Shown piece after piece: positions 11,561-23,850 of a stretch of DNA of 64,000 bases. Numbering within the stretch: position 1 is the stretch's first letter; the number at the start of each line of letters is the position of its first letter. This stretch comes from Rapana venosa. Its lineage: Eukaryota; Mollusca; Gastropoda; Neogastropoda; Muricidae. Under the pieces are notes generated by a model, which was not told the origin of the DNA, did not search any database, and was given only the letters and a program-made list of their open reading frames with translations. Position numbers and translations under genes: made by a program. The DNA is taken from the NCBI GenBank assembly GCA_028751875.1, contig CM054140.1, forward strand, positions 52,777,673-52,841,672, read 5' to 3'.

Positions 11561-13580
11561 AAACCCTTAAGCCAACGTTATTGGAAAAAAATATAATTTA
11601 ACATTTTTTTTTATATTTTAAAAAATTTTCATAGATGACAAAAATATACAATAAAAAGTTTAATTTCGAAACTTTTTAAGAAAAACCCTTTTTTTCACAA
11701 ATTCCCTAGGAAAATTTTGTGTTTGTACTGCACCACCCCCCCTTTTCCCTAAACCTTTTAAGCCCAAATTTCCCGGGGGCAGGGTAGTCGCAAAAGCGGA
11801 CCCCGCGGAAACCTTCTCGCCTTAGTAATGGTTTCCTTTGGGTGCGGGGAGGTTTTTGTACCATTGGGGGGCGGAGGGGCTTTTTGGGGCTTCCCCAAAT
11901 TGACTTATCGGCAAAGGGGTCAAGGTTTGTTCCCCGTATTTTTTTGCAAGCAAGGGGGGTAACTTTTCCGCTGTGTTTTGGGATTTCCTTTTATAGAAAA
12001 TTCCCCTTTCTGATCCTACTTTGAAGGCCGATTTTGGGACAACTAAAATTCAATGACACCCCAGAATAATCAACCACCTTTAAATAGCATTCCCTTTAAT
12101 TTTATTACAACTTTAAATATTGTTTGATCTCGTCCCCATTCTCTTTTCTATATTTAAAATTTCCTTTCATTTTTGGTTTTGACCTTTTAATGAATGAATT
12201 TCAAAAAGGAAGCCTGTTAACAATTGTTGTTGCTCTAAAACACAACAAAGGCTGAGGCGTAGAACTAACAAAAAGTGGTGAGTTTAATAACCCAAAGGTT
12301 TAATAAAGTGGCGCAACGCAGCTTTTTAACCACCACCCCCCAAACGGGGCGCCCACAAATTGGAGGTGTTCCCCAAATATAACACACTTCTCTATTAATA
12401 GGGGGAAAAAGCTACTTACCCCCCCGTCACAATGTTTTATGGGTTTTTTATGATGATGAATGAAAATGTTGGCGGCGTGCCGGGGGTTTTTGTGTGGTTG
12501 TGTTTGTTTGTCCCATTATACATCCCGGGGATAAAAACTTCTAAAATTCCCCAAAACCCCTAAAATTTTAACAATATTCAAAGGAAAAGACTTAAATTTT
12601 TAAAAAAAAGTTTTGTGATCAACGTAAAGAATAAAGTCAGCACTTGACTCCACCTGTAAACCCATCCGCTGAGCTCAGTATAAATTTTAAAGGGAAACCC
12701 AAAACAAAACAATTTTTTTTTTTTTCATTATACCCCTTCTTTGTTCCAACAAGCTACACTTTTCATATCTGTTCATAAAAAACCCCCAAAATAAGCGCCC
12801 CTCCCTTTTTCTGCTTAAATAAAACAAAACGCATTGTCACGGGGGTCAAACCCCCTTGGGGAAAGCTCCCTAAAAAAGTTTCGTGGGCCCTTGTCGTCCC
12901 CGTCCCCAAATTTTTGTTAAGACAGCCACACTGTAGCCCTAAAAATTCTTATGGAAAAATTTTATTTCCTTGTTTTTGTGAGGGTAAAAGGCGGAAAAGA
13001 AAATTTAGGTTGTGTTTGAACTGGTTTTTTTTTGCCATACAATATGTTCCCCTTTTTTATATAGCACTTTTCTTTAAAAATTTCATGAAGTCTTGAAAAA
13101 ATTTTTTGTCTTTGGATAAGCATGTTAATCATGAAAAATAGTCTACATTATAAGAGTTTTCACGACCTGAGGAAAAAATACGAAGCTGTCGTTTTTCTCT
13201 TTTTGGCATTTAGACCCCCATGTGTTGTTTCCAGTACCTCTACACCCGTGTCTGAGGGATTTCCCCCGAGGGGCCGCACACTGCGGTGCAATGAAAAAGC
13301 AATAAATTAAATAATGCTTTGCATTTGCGGGGGAAACTTGTTAAAGTTGTGAAAATTGGTTTTCCCGCTAGAGATCTTATTTTTCCAAAAATGTTCAATC
13401 TTTTTCAAACACACGCACCCTTCTGCAGCGTTGGCAAAACCACACAACAAAACACCACCCCGCCGCGAACAACAAAACACACAACAAACACACACCAACA
13501 CACACTCATTATCTTATTTTTGATTCGTATGTTTACTCCATTTCTCTTACTCACTCTTTCTCCCTCACTCACTTCTCTCT

Positions 13581-13616
<36 letters not shown>

Positions 13617-14519
13617 CCTCTCCCTTTTTCCCCCCCCCCCTTTCCCTCTTCTCTCTCTCCTCTCCTCTCTCTCTTCCCTCTTCTCTCTCTCTCGTTTCTA
13701 CACTCTTTCACCTTTTTCCCTCTCTCGGGGGTGGGGTGGGGGGGGGGGGGCTAGCTCATCATAAGGGGCGCCCGCACCCGGGGCTGACAACTTGGAAATG
13801 CACCGCCTTTCACTCGCCAATCCTTTTGGGGGGCTTGTAAAAGGGGCAGCTCACGGGGCCAAGCAAAAAAACGTCGTCTGGCATAGCTAAGGTGGGGTGA
13901 ACAATTCCCAATAATAAAAAGCGTAGGGGGGAAATAGCTCCCTCGTTTGGGTTCATGATGGGGGATGCTGGCTTTGCTTGCTTTTTTTTTTTTTTAAATT
14001 ATTTATAGTTTTACCATTTTGGTAAACACACGTAGGGGTTTATTTTTAAAGCTTTTCTCCCCACACACACACATCAGGCACCAGCCGCACGCACCCCTAC
14101 GCTATATTGTCCCCGTTCAAACTCTTTCCCGCTTTTTCATAAGATTGGGCCTTTTGTACAAGGAAAGGGAAGACAAAATTTACAAAAGCATACGACGGGG
14201 AGGGGATATAAAAAGCACTGAGTGTTTATTTATTATCCTCAAATAAAAAAATAAATAAATTATAGGGGGAATGTGGCGTGTGGGGGGGGTTGTGAGTGAA
14301 GAGAGAAAAAGAGAGGAGAAATTTATAACGAAAACGATTTTTATTACTAATTTTAAAAGAAGAGGAGAAACACTGAACCTGAACACTAAAAAGTTTTTTG
14401 TACTTGGGCCCTTGGGCACTATACAAAAATTTTTCGGCGGGGGGTAGGTATAGATACGCAGAAAGATTAACCATTTGGTTTCCACTTTGAAGATACGAAT
14501 CCCCTCTTATCTTCTGTCT
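11561..14519. other. Noisy low-complexity sequence, no gene recognised
   Basis: The sequence is dominated by homopolymers of 3-10 bases (aaaa, cccc, gggg, tttt) with no stable reading frame. It includes a CT-rich microsatellite (about 13555-13720) followed by poly-G (13730-13750). ORFs here are short and of biased composition; I could not match any to a family. I suspect low consensus accuracy rather than natural sequence. Confidence 0.5.
13555..13720. repeat. CT-rich microsatellite
   Basis: TC/CT dinucleotides with C and T run interruptions, followed by a G-rich stretch. The serine/leucine-rich 173-residue ORF through it is a low-complexity artefact. Confidence 0.8.
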
Positions 14520-15640
14520 CATCTCCCCATCTTCTTCACATCTACATCCCCTCGCTTTAATCTTATGTTTTTATAGCGATTGCGAAAGAATATCGCATAA
14601 CCTCTTCTTTATCATCATTCATCATCAAAAAAATTTTTTTCCCCCTCGATCACACTATATCGTTTTTTTGGCCTGAAATTATCATCATCACGTCACTCTT
14701 TTCTACTTATTGTCGTGATCTTTTATCTATATCCACCCCCCGTTCCTTGAATTTCAGATATCCATTCCCACCATCGTTTTTTTAAACATCGTCATTAATC
14801 ACCATCACCCCCATCATCCCAAAATCTCCCCTTCGTTCCCATGTCCCCTTTCAATTTTCACATCTTCCCACCTCATCACCTCATCACTTTACATCTACTT
14901 AACACCACTTCACATTTCCATCTCATCGCCCCCATTTCCCAACGCTACAATGTTCTAAATATCATTTTTATTTATAATTTGTATATCTTTCCCACCCCCT
15001 TTGTAGATCTCCCCATTTTTTTTTAATTCATAACTACCATCATCCCCTTAATAATTTGAATTCTACATCGCCATTCCCGCCCCAGTACAATATCACATCA
15101 TCTTCGCCACAATTTTTTCACCATAGCATCACCTCCATCGTTTTTTACCGTATTCTCATAAATTTAAATCATTTTAAATTCAAATTTTTCCCCCCCATTC
15201 CTTCAACATCACGCCCTACACACCCCTTTACAGTCCAACATTTCTTCTCCTTCACCTCTATTTATCTCACTATCATCATCTTAAACCCCACATCACCACC
15301 ATCATCTCAACTCTACATCACCCCACCATCATACTCAACACCACTCACCCCACCATCATACTCAATACATACATCACCCCACCTCATACACAAATTACAT
15401 CACCCCCCAATATATAAACCCACAGCCCGCCACCTAACTCAATATATACATCACCACCCCCATCGTATAAAAATTAAACCACCACCACACCCAATATCTA
15501 CATCCCCCTTTATCATCCTAAACATCCATGCCCATCGTCCTCAAACATAAATCCCCCTCCCAACGTTCATATCTCTCACCCCCCCATCGTCTTCAACTCT
15601 ATACTAACCCCATAACATTTGCAACCCTACGCCCACTTAA
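14520..15640. repeat. G-depleted, C/A/T-rich degenerate tandem repeat
   Basis: About 1.1 kb of the plus strand is almost without G. Between 15270 and 15440 a unit of about 27-29 bp can be followed (ccatcatactcaa..acatcacccc, repeated five times with drift). Outside that the CATC/CATCACC theme persists without a clear register. The 164-residue ORF here is Pro/Ser/Thr/His-rich and reflects the repeat. A relation to the satellite at 3-9 kb is possible, since its complement also has ccccatcac and tctata, but is not shown. Confidence 0.55.
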
Positions 15641-18600
15641 AATCAATTACACTTCAGAATGACTATTCGACTCAAAATTGATAAAAGTGTTTTCATGATA
15701 AAGTTTTTTATTCTATGGGGGGGAAAAATCTTCTCTATCTGTACAGGGTCACAAGACTGTAAACTAAAACAGGATTTTTGGTCTTATTTAAACCCAAAAG
15801 TTATTACATTGAATAATTCTCTGTAATGTAATTTACACCAATCTTTGTAAACATTCTAATTTAATCAAATAACAAGCTGTAATAATTTCTTTCGTTTTGG
15901 GTAAATGGAAACATCCCGGGAAACACTATGCATCTTGAGGGTTTTACCTGCAACAACAATGTGGGGGGAATTTCGTGAATCACCAAGAAACTTACTTGAG
16001 ATCAAAACAGGGGGAAGAAAAACAAAAAGTGATTTTCGTCTTCAGTTTTTGATTCAAAAAAAACGGGTTTTATCTTGATAGTATAATCGGATTTTGCATT
16101 TAGGGCAGAACTTTTAAATCTAACTTGGAATACCCCAGGGAAAAAAAAGTATCATATCGTTATTTATTTTTCTCTTTCAAAAATCTTTTGAAGGATTTTA
16201 AAATTTTTCTATTTTTTACGATCTTAACGGGAAGTCCTTTTTAAATAGAAATGCAATAAGTCGCTGTTTAAAATACCAAGACGCTTTGAATCCCCAAACC
16301 TTTTTGCACCCCAAAAAAACTAAAAACCCCTGCACAGAATTTCCGATTTTAGATCCCCAGCATCTTTTCCCAATTTATTATTTCAAACTCTCGTAGCTTT
16401 TGATTTCCTTTTTTTTTCCTCTAAAGGGTTGAATAATCCGTAAACTGAAAACACAAGAATTTACAAAAAAAGGATCCCTTTCCCCCGACACCAAAAAACC
16501 ATCTTTTTGGAGTCTGACGGGGACCCAAAAAAATTTTGCCGCAACTAGGGATTTTCCCTTAAATATCTAACTTACTAACCCCCAGATTTCAGGTACATTA
16601 CCAGATTGTATTTTAGCATAAATATTTTAAAATAGGTGTAAGCAGTCTTTCTTTATATTTTGGAAGGCCTTTTTTTTTTGAGCAGTTGCCTTTTTGCCCT
16701 TTTACCAAATGTTCACCCTTTTTCAATAGCTCGTTGTAAATTAAACCCTAAAAAAAAAATAATTTTTTCACGCTCTGCTTTTTCCCACCAAAACCATTCT
16801 CACGTCCCTAAAAAACCCCCTTTTGAAAACCATTTTTTTAGTTTTTCAACTTTATTTAACTTCATTCTTCGAAACTCTTGTAAAACATTTAGTGGTTTGT
16901 ATCCATGTCACTTTTACAAGGAGCAATATCAGAAAAAAGCAGAAAAAAATATTTCCAAAAAATCTGGAAAAAAATCGGGATGCCAGTTTACCTTCAGCTT
17001 CATATGTCAGATAGCTGTTTAGATAAGAAAACAATGGGGGGTTAAACGCACCTTGCCGTATCCAAAGGGCAGTCAAAAAATTTGGGAACCGTTCTTTGCA
17101 CCCAACACATGCAAGTGAACTTTACTTATTTTAAAAACCAAAAACCTACCTTTACCCTTGTTTTTTCATACTTTCCCAAAAGTTTTTTCATGTCAAAACA
17201 GATCAATGCTTTCCTAAATCACAAAAGAAATAAATTTCCCTTCCTTTTTTTGGTACATTTTTGAAAACTGCTCAATTTAAATAGGGTCGATGTGGAAAAC
17301 CTTACGAAAAACCTGCCTGATTTTCAGAAATCATGTTGTTTTTTTAACCGTTAATAATGGTGTCAAAATGTTGTATAGCATTTTGAAATGAGCTTAACTG
17401 TACACCCCATAATTATTTGTTTTCCGTTTTCCCTTTTTTTTGAATTGGAAAATTATTCCTTTGCCCTCTTTGGGGATTTAAAATGAAAAAATAATTTAAA
17501 AAACTTAATAAAACGCTGAAACCTGCCTACCCACCTTTAACATTTTAGCCGTTATCCATTTTTCCACTTGCTTTTCTTATTTTAGTTTAGTATTGCTTCT
17601 GTACTTTGTTTGGTATGTCCCCCATTTTAAAGGAGTTCGTGTCTTCCCAATAGATCCTGTAATTTACTTTTCATTTTTTCCTTACGACTCGGAAAAAATC
17701 TCTAAAAAGAGTAAACCATTTCATCAATTATTTAATTCTCTCTTAAGAAGAGAAGAGAGAGGAAGAAGGGGAAGAGAGAAAAAATTGAAACTTTAAAAAG
17801 TTTTAAAAGTCTCGGCCCAGGGACAAACAACAAAAGGGTGTGGGGGGGGGGGGTTATACAATGGAAAGAGAACAAAGGGTTTTTCAAAACACAAATTTTG
17901 AATCAGCTAAAAACTTCCTTTATGATGTACAATATTCATTCCCCTGTAACTTAGGTTTTTTCTTTTGGGAACTGTCGCTCACCATTCCAGTTTGACACAA
18001 ACACCGCCCCTTTTACGAAAGAAGAAAAAGCGGGAATTTATGAGAGAAGAAGTATGATTTGAGTTTTTTTCAGTTGTTTGTATGCTAGATCTTTTGAAGG
18101 GCGGAAATTTGATTTTCCCCTGCGATCAAGCGTGTGTTCTAAATCGGGACCCACCTTGAATTGCGCGTTTTCCGTGTTTTTAGGTAGCGATTGGGGTTAA
18201 GAGCGCGCTGAAGCGATCAAGCACATTTCTTTTAATACATAGGTTGGGTTCAGAAATCCCCCAAGGGACGCAGATCATCTCTAAGCTGCTGCCTTTTTTG
18301 TTCTTTGCATTTTTCAAAAAATATTTTTCCCCCTTTTTTTTCCCATCCCCGATTGTTCCGGCTCAATTACAAAATTAAAAAAATAAATTCTCTTTCACCT
18401 CATTGGTTTTCATCTAAAAAAATTTAAAAACTTTTTTAAGTGACAGAACATAGCAAGAAGAGAATTTTTCAGCGGTAAAAAGGAACATAAATATTATCAC
18501 CTTATGTGGAACCAAAAGTGAACTTATAAAATGAAGTAAGTCGTGAAGGTTTTAATTAAATTTTTATGCTTGGAATTGATAAAAATTAGACAAACTGTAT

Positions 18601-19389
18601 CTCACAAATTAAATTGTAACTAAAAACACTAAAGAGAAGATGATACGATGTATTTACTTGGCTTTGGCCACTATAAAAAGTTTTTGGGCAGGGGGGAAGT
18701 AGAATAGCAAAACGTTTTGCCTATTTTGCATTTCCCCTTCGCAAAATACAGAACACCCAAAGCATTTTCTTCAAATTTGATAAATAAACAGCCCCCTTAT
18801 CACCCATACTTACAAGTAATTAACAAAACCATATCTACGTCAACATCACACTTTCTCATCTACGTCACTCATCTATACTAAACCCTCTTTTTCAACCTTT
18901 TAAATTTTACATCCGGTCATGTTGAATCTAGTCTGATCTTAAATCGTCGTTTCCATTGTATCATCAAATATATATCAATGTCACTGCTTTTTTAACAAAA
19001 ACTTATCAAATCACACTATTTTTCTTCAAATCCATCCACTCACCAAAGAGAGAGATTGATTTTTAACTTTTTCCCCCGGGTTTAAAAAAATATTGATTAA
19101 ATTTTGTTCATCCCGGCCCTTGCCCTGGACGGGAGCTACCCTTTAAAAATTGGCTTATTAAGTTTTAGTTTAAAGGGAAAATTAAAAGATTTAAAAAAGG
19201 TTTTAAAAAAAAAATTTTTAAAACATTTGTGGAGGATGGTTCTCAAAAAAAAAACTTTCTTTTCAAGGACTAGAAAATCCGAAGAAAGAAAAACCCAAGA
19301 AAGCCAAACTACAAAAATCTTCATAAGCCATCCAGGGCCCCCAAAAACGAAAAACCAGCGGAAAAATTTTTGGCAGAAAAAAGCGTTTG
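15641..19389. other. Noisy AT-rich sequence, no gene recognised
   Basis: No homologous protein segment could be traced in any frame. Homopolymer runs are frequent (for example g-run 17837-17852). Small ORFs such as 16660-17022 are Phe/Lys-rich and look like chance products. Confidence 0.5.
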
Positions 19390-20515
19390 CCAAAAAGCAG
19401 ACAATGGAACAAATTTCAAATTGAGAATTCTGTGAGAAAAATGCCAAAACCAAAAAGATTGTATCACTTTCATAGACTTCAAAAAAGGCCCTTTGAAATG
19501 GGGATGGGAGACGGGGTCTGGCTACTCAGGGACTTGAACTTGACAACTGCTCTTGAAGTCATAAAGGCACTGTACAGAACGCAAGATGCAGTTTTCATGA
19601 ACAAAAATGGGGGATTCTTCAAGACGGGTTGGGGTCCAGGGTGCCTTTTTCACCCGTACCTTCACCCCTCCCGAAAACATATGACAGAGACACTGCAAAA
19701 CAACCCCAAATTCCATCTCCCTTGGTGGAAGACCCCTTTTTAACCTCAGATTTGCAGATGAATTGACCTCAGGGCGGCAGAAGCAAGAAATCAAAACCCC
19801 ACAGAGTTATCAGACGAGCGAGGCATACGGGATGGAGGTCATAAGGAAATCAAAGACATGGGCAACAGCGCATAATGACAGCACGGAAAAAAAGATGAAT
19901 GGGGAAAAAAGGAAGAGGTGAGCAAGTTCAAATAATTAGGCCATCCTAAAAAAAGAAAACACATCAAACAATGAAATGAAACTCGCTTTTTCAAAAGCAA
20001 CAATTTCTTACAGACTCGGGGTATCAAACAAAAAAACCCTTCTGCACAAAAATCACCTCTAAAATCCCCTGGATATCTTCTCTAATGGCTGTGATCTGGA
20101 CCTGTCACAAACTAGAGAGGGGGAAAAAAAAGCATTCGAGAACAAATGCCCAAGGGCCTCAAAAAATCATACAAAGAATAAAGACCAACAAATATTGGGA
20201 AAAAAAAATCAAAAAACGTGTGGGCCCCCAAAACCCCTGTTCCACCATAAATAGGAGAAAAGATGTGGTAGGTCACAAACAAACACAAAACCTTAGCAAA
20301 AACCATCTTGCAAGGAACGTCGAAAGGGAAAAAAAGAAGTCCCCAAAAGAAACATGGTTGGGCAACATCAAAAGACTGGACCGCCAACCCTCAAACCCTT
20401 CACTAGCACACAGGTGTGAAACTGGAAAAAAATATTTTTGCGCTTCTCTATTCCCCCCCCGTCCTTTGGGGCATGGGACGAGTAGGGGTGGTGAGAAACC
20501 ATGAAAAAAGAGTGA
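19390..20515 (+). mobile_element. RTE-type retrotransposon relic, RT to C-terminus
   Basis: The relic is read across many frameshifts. It has FHRLQK.PF.. (degraded DFKKAFD, 19480), LRDLNLTTALEVIKALYRTQ (19527), a VG.GCLFHP-like block (19630, from VRQGCLLSP), METETLQN, PLCNLRFAD-like sequence (19730-19760), a KFK.LG block (19925), a GPQ.PL block (20225), then KRNMVGQHQK-type remains of the WFGHVTRHNT block and TWLGNIKRLD (20355). The order matches the intact stretch of RTE-A at 39600-40315. Nearly every frame change falls at a swollen A, C or G run, which suggests consensus error on top of natural decay. It is non-functional as written. Confidence 0.75.
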
Positions 20516-21084
20516 CAAATCAAGCATGATTTATAATAAAAAAATGTGAAGAAAAAACAGACGGTAGATAGGCAAATAAAAAAAAGTAACATACAGACAG
20601 ATACGCAGGGCAAATAATTATAGAATTCTCAATAATTAAGCAATTAAATATATAAACCACAATATGGAAAACAAGCAAAAAAAAGAAAATACAAATCACA
20701 TCGTTTCAACTGTCGAGAGATAGTGAAAAAAGAAATACAAAAAAAAAGTGGAAAAAAAAAATAAAAAACCCGAGGAAAAAGTAGTAGTAGTAGTAGTAGT
20801 AATAATAATAAAATAAAAATAATAATATATAATAAAAATATTAAAAAATTTGGGAAATTTTTAGAGCGCTATATTTGCAATTTCAAAACAAACGCTTCAT
20901 TCAATCCCTCCTACACATGCAACCAAAAATGATTTTCAATTTCAACAAAAACAAATGTACACGACACACCCCCGCCCGCACAACACACGCACGACGCACG
21001 CCCCCGCACGCACGCCCCCACCCACACAACACACACAAACAACCCCACCACACACACAAACACACCACCACCATTCAGGTTGTA
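20516..21084. repeat. A-rich spacer with (GTA)n and CA-rich repeats
   Basis: It contains a short (GTA)n/(ATA)n run (20780-20840) and a compound C/A-rich repeat (20955-21080, acac, acgc and acccc units). No gene is seen. The CA-rich repeat lies at the 3' end of the next LINE copy, as a TG repeat also does in the related copy near 23345. Confidence 0.6.
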
Positions 21085-21385
21085 CTTTAGCAGGGTGATG
21101 AAATTTTTGGGTTTTAAAGGAGGGAAGATTGAATGAAAAAAAAATGAAAATCTTGGGTTTTAAAAAAGGTTGTTTGAGGCTGGATTTAAAGCTGTGTAAG
21201 TAGGTTTTCACGAAGGGGAGGGAGGTCATTCCAGATTGATGGACCAGAAACAGAGAAAGAGCGACGGCCAACAGTGGATTGGTTGAATCTAGGTATTCGT
21301 AAGCCCAGGGTATCTGCAGCAGAGCGGAGGGAACGAGAAGGACAAGTAGATAAGGGCAGATTTGTAACTTCTGTATTCAATATGA
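21085..21385 (-). mobile_element. CR1/L2-like LINE, 3' end of RT ORF plus 3' UTR
   Basis: On the minus strand from 21380 the ORF gives SRSLRSAADTLGLRIPRF, then GRRSFSVSGPSIWNDLP, the C-terminal signature of CR1/L2-type elements (RSFS.SGP..WN.LP). After one frameshift comes an SSLK-like end. Its 3' UTR (catcaccctgctaaagtaca) matches that of the copy at 23144-23610 (tatcaccctgctgaagtata), so both are one subfamily. The piece is 5'-truncated near 21385. Confidence 0.85.
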
Positions 21386-21755
21386 AGGTGTGTGGCTCAT
21401 TATTTTTATGCTTAAAGTGGATAAAGAAGTGACAAATGAATATCGGTGTTGCTTAGTGGAATAAAGATGCGAGTTCCACGTAAACTATATTTGAACAAAT
21501 CTGTTTTGGGATTGGGATACTCGGCTTTTCCTTAGTTCTAGTTTTAAGCATTCTTGTTGATGAGCCGCGTGAAATGCACTTGTTTCAGCATAAATACTAA
21601 TAAGACGTCATTGACGTAATGCTTTTGTTTACATGATCGTTGTGGTACATTATTTCATCTGTATGTTGATAGTAATATGCTTATAACAATTATGTCTAAT
21701 GCCCACTGCATATGCCAAACATTCTTCAGTATTGTTGCTTAAGGCCAGTAAAAGC
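21386..21755. other. Spacer, nothing recognised
   Basis: Clean-looking, AT-rich sequence of about 370 bp without repeats, recognisable RNA genes or coding pattern. Confidence 0.6.
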
Positions 21756-21760
21756 ATAAA

Positions 21761-21761
21761 G

Positions 21762-21800
<39 letters not shown>

Positions 21801-22025
21801 GTCTGTCTATCTACCTGTCTGTCTGTCTGTCTGTCTGTCTGTATCTGTCTGTATGTCTGTCTGTCCGTCCGTCTATCCATCTATCCATCCATCCATCCAT
21901 CCAACCATCCATCTGTCCCTCCCATCTATCCATCCATCTATCCATCCATCCATCCATCCACCCACCCATCCATCTATCCATCTATCCATCTATCTATCTA
22001 TGTACCCATCCATCTACCTATCTTT
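21761..22025. repeat. Compound tetranucleotide array (ATCT)n-(CTGT)n-(CATC)n
   Basis: It begins as pure ATCT units, turns into CTGT, and ends as CCAT/ATCT mixtures over about 265 bp. The ORF rich in Tyr-Leu-Ser and Pro-Ser-Ile-His over it is its translation. Confidence 0.95.
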
Positions 22026-22190
22026 CTAGATTATATCGGTCACACGTGTTTTCTTATGCACGAGCCAAGCTTGCGCATACATGTACACGCTCAGGCCATT
22101 GTATAGACAGTTGCGCATGTATGCATACATACATACTGAAGGCACACACGTGTACATTAACAGTTAAACAAACGCACTTTCGTTCGTACG

Positions 22191-22224
22191 TATAAACACA
22201 CACACACACGCACGCACGCACACA
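22191..22224. repeat. (CA)n/(GCAC)n microsatellite
   Basis: A short CA run with ACGC units, immediately left of the TIR element. Confidence 0.8.
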
Positions 22225-22227
22225 CTC

Positions 22228-22833
22228 AATTGTGACGCTCCACCACGAAATGAGTCGCTTAGCACCTGACCCTCTTTTCTGCTAGGAACCGTTTTAGGCA
22301 GGTGGGGGTCAGGTTGTATATTTTGAGATTGATTATAAGACTATAACGAATATTCTACCTTGTAGTAAAATAATAAGGCATAATTTTGTTTCCTTTTGCT
22401 TTTAAACGTGTTTTAAAATACCTAAGCCCACATTCTGACTTCACCGCAAGGATCTTGACAAGGGAATATACCTAAAGTACCGCCTGGATGGCTCCCTTTT
22501 TGATCTGCGTCGCCTGCAAGCCAAGACAAAATCGTACCTACTCACCTTGTAGTAAAATAATAAGGCATAATTCTGTTTCCTTTTGCTTTTAAACGTGTTT
22601 TAAACTGCCTAGGCCCACATTCTGACTATCTGTTTCGATGCTTAACTTGTCAATTTCTCATTTTGTCATATCCTGCACTGTATCACTTCAAGTTGTAATA
22701 ACTGTTCATAGAATTGTCTGATTTTCAGTCTTTTTGTATTAAATAGACTTTTAGAGCAGAATACTAACTGGTCAACACTTAAAAACTGACCTCTGGTGCA
22801 ATGCAACTCATTATGGGGTGGAGCGTCACAATT
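22228..22833. mobile_element. 606 bp TIR element (MITE-like) with captured RT fragment
   Basis: The ends form an inverted pair: 22228-22254 begins aattgtgacgctccacc, and 22807-22833 is its complement, with 24 of 27 positions matching. This is the hallmark of a DNA transposon or its non-autonomous derivative. Inside, an 84 bp segment is present twice (22357-22440 and 22544-22627, differing at only a few positions). The 103 bp between the copies encodes YRLDGSLFDLRRLQAKTK on the plus strand, which looks like the RT segment just before the catalytic YADD of a LINE. No transposase is present. No target-site duplication is clear, so the superfamily is not assigned. Confidence 0.75.
22441..22543 (+). 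pseudogene. Reverse transcriptase fragment inside the TIR element
   Basis: The plus-strand frame gives YLKYRLDGSLFDLRRLQAK followed by TKSYL. I know this string type from LINE RTs, where a DG.LF.LRRL.AKTK segment lies shortly before the YADD active site. It is too short to be functional and is bracketed by the two 84 bp direct repeats. Confidence 0.6.
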
Positions 22834-22889
22834 TTAGTATACTATCTTTTGTTTTGTTTTGGAAGAGACGAAACTTAAAACCACATATA

Positions 22890-22919
22890 CATGCATGCAC
22901 GCACGCTGACACACACGCA

Positions 22920-22950
<31 letters not shown>

Positions 22951-22987
22951 GCACCACACACACAACACACACCACACACACACACAC

Positions 22988-23042
<55 letters not shown>

Positions 23043-23047
23043 ATACA
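22890..23047. repeat. Compound (CA)n-(CG)n-(CA)n-(TA)n microsatellite
   Basis: CA units, then about eight GC units, CA/CACC units, then TA units to about 23045. All overlapping ORFs are repeat translations. Confidence 0.9.
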
Positions 23048-23143
23048 TGCGAGCGCGCACGTGTATCTGTCTATTTGTGTTTGTCTTTTTATGTGTTTTT
23101 TGTGCTTGTCTTTTATATTTTTTTCTTTTAATCTACCATTGGC

Positions 23144-23542
23144 CGCCGCTCTTTCTCTGTTTCGGGTCCATCAACCTGGAATGAGCTCCCTCTCTCTCTT
23201 CGCCAGAAGCCTAGATATGACACTTTTAAATCCAGCCTCAAGACATATTTATTTTAAACCTAAGATTTCCCCCGTCCTGTTTCATATCAGAACTATCCCA
23301 CCCTTCACTAACCCATGTCCTATCACCCTGCTGAAGTATAAGACCTGTGTGTGTGCGTGTGCTTTTGAAAAACATTTGACTATTGCAATTTTATTTCATA
23401 TATTTGGTCTGCAGCGTACCATGTTTGCAATATTTGTTTGAACTATTGATTATTTGTCATTGGTTGTATGACTGAGTGAGATTAGGTTGAATGCATGCGC
23501 TTTGATTTGTCTTTGCAAGATATAGCGCTATATATAAGTTCA

Positions 23543-23580
<38 letters not shown>

Positions 23581-23610
23581 TATTATTATTATTATTATTA
23601 TATCACTTGT
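23144..23610 (+). mobile_element. CR1/L2-like LINE 3' end with (ATT)n tail
   Basis: 23144-23257 reads in one frame as RRSFSVSGPSTWNELPLSLR, then a KSSLKTYLF end and a stop: an intact C-terminus of a CR1/L2-like RT protein. A 3' UTR of about 240 bp follows, with tatcaccctgctgaagtata shared with the minus-strand copy at 21085-21385. The terminus is ctttgatttgtctttgcaag, then atatagcgctatatataag, then (ATT)n (about 23540-23602). The same terminus occurs at 47690-47757, 47900-48000 and 56808-56890. The copy is 5'-truncated; a microsatellite ends about 100 bp upstream. Confidence 0.88.
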
Positions 23611-23619
23611 CTGTCTTCC

Positions 23620-23649
23620 TATCAGTTCTCTCTCCTCTCTCTCTCTTCT

Positions 23650-23697
<48 letters not shown>

Positions 23698-23850
23698 CTT
23701 TTTCCCTTTTCTTCCTGTTATTCTTTTCCCCCTATCCCCCATCCCTTTTTGTATTGGGTGTCTGTTGTCCTGGGTTTTTTCCCTTTTCCCCCTCCTTCCC
23801 CTCTCCCTTCTTTCTCTTCCTTTCTCTCTTCCCCCCCCCCTATAATTTTC
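23620..23850. repeat. CT-rich microsatellite
   Basis: Dense TC/CT dinucleotides to about 23695, then looser C/T-rich sequence that shades into the noisy block. Confidence 0.85.

Noticed and set aside
13319..13840. 173-residue ORF rich in Ser, Leu and Pro
   Set aside because: It spans a CT microsatellite and noisy sequence; composition is fully explained by the repeat.
15056..15550. 164-residue Pro/Ser/Thr/His-rich ORF
   Set aside because: It lies wholly in the G-depleted tandem region and has no domain.
22818..23441. 207-residue ORF as a possible host protein
   Set aside because: It is made of CA/TA microsatellite translation plus an out-of-frame reading of the LINE C-terminus.
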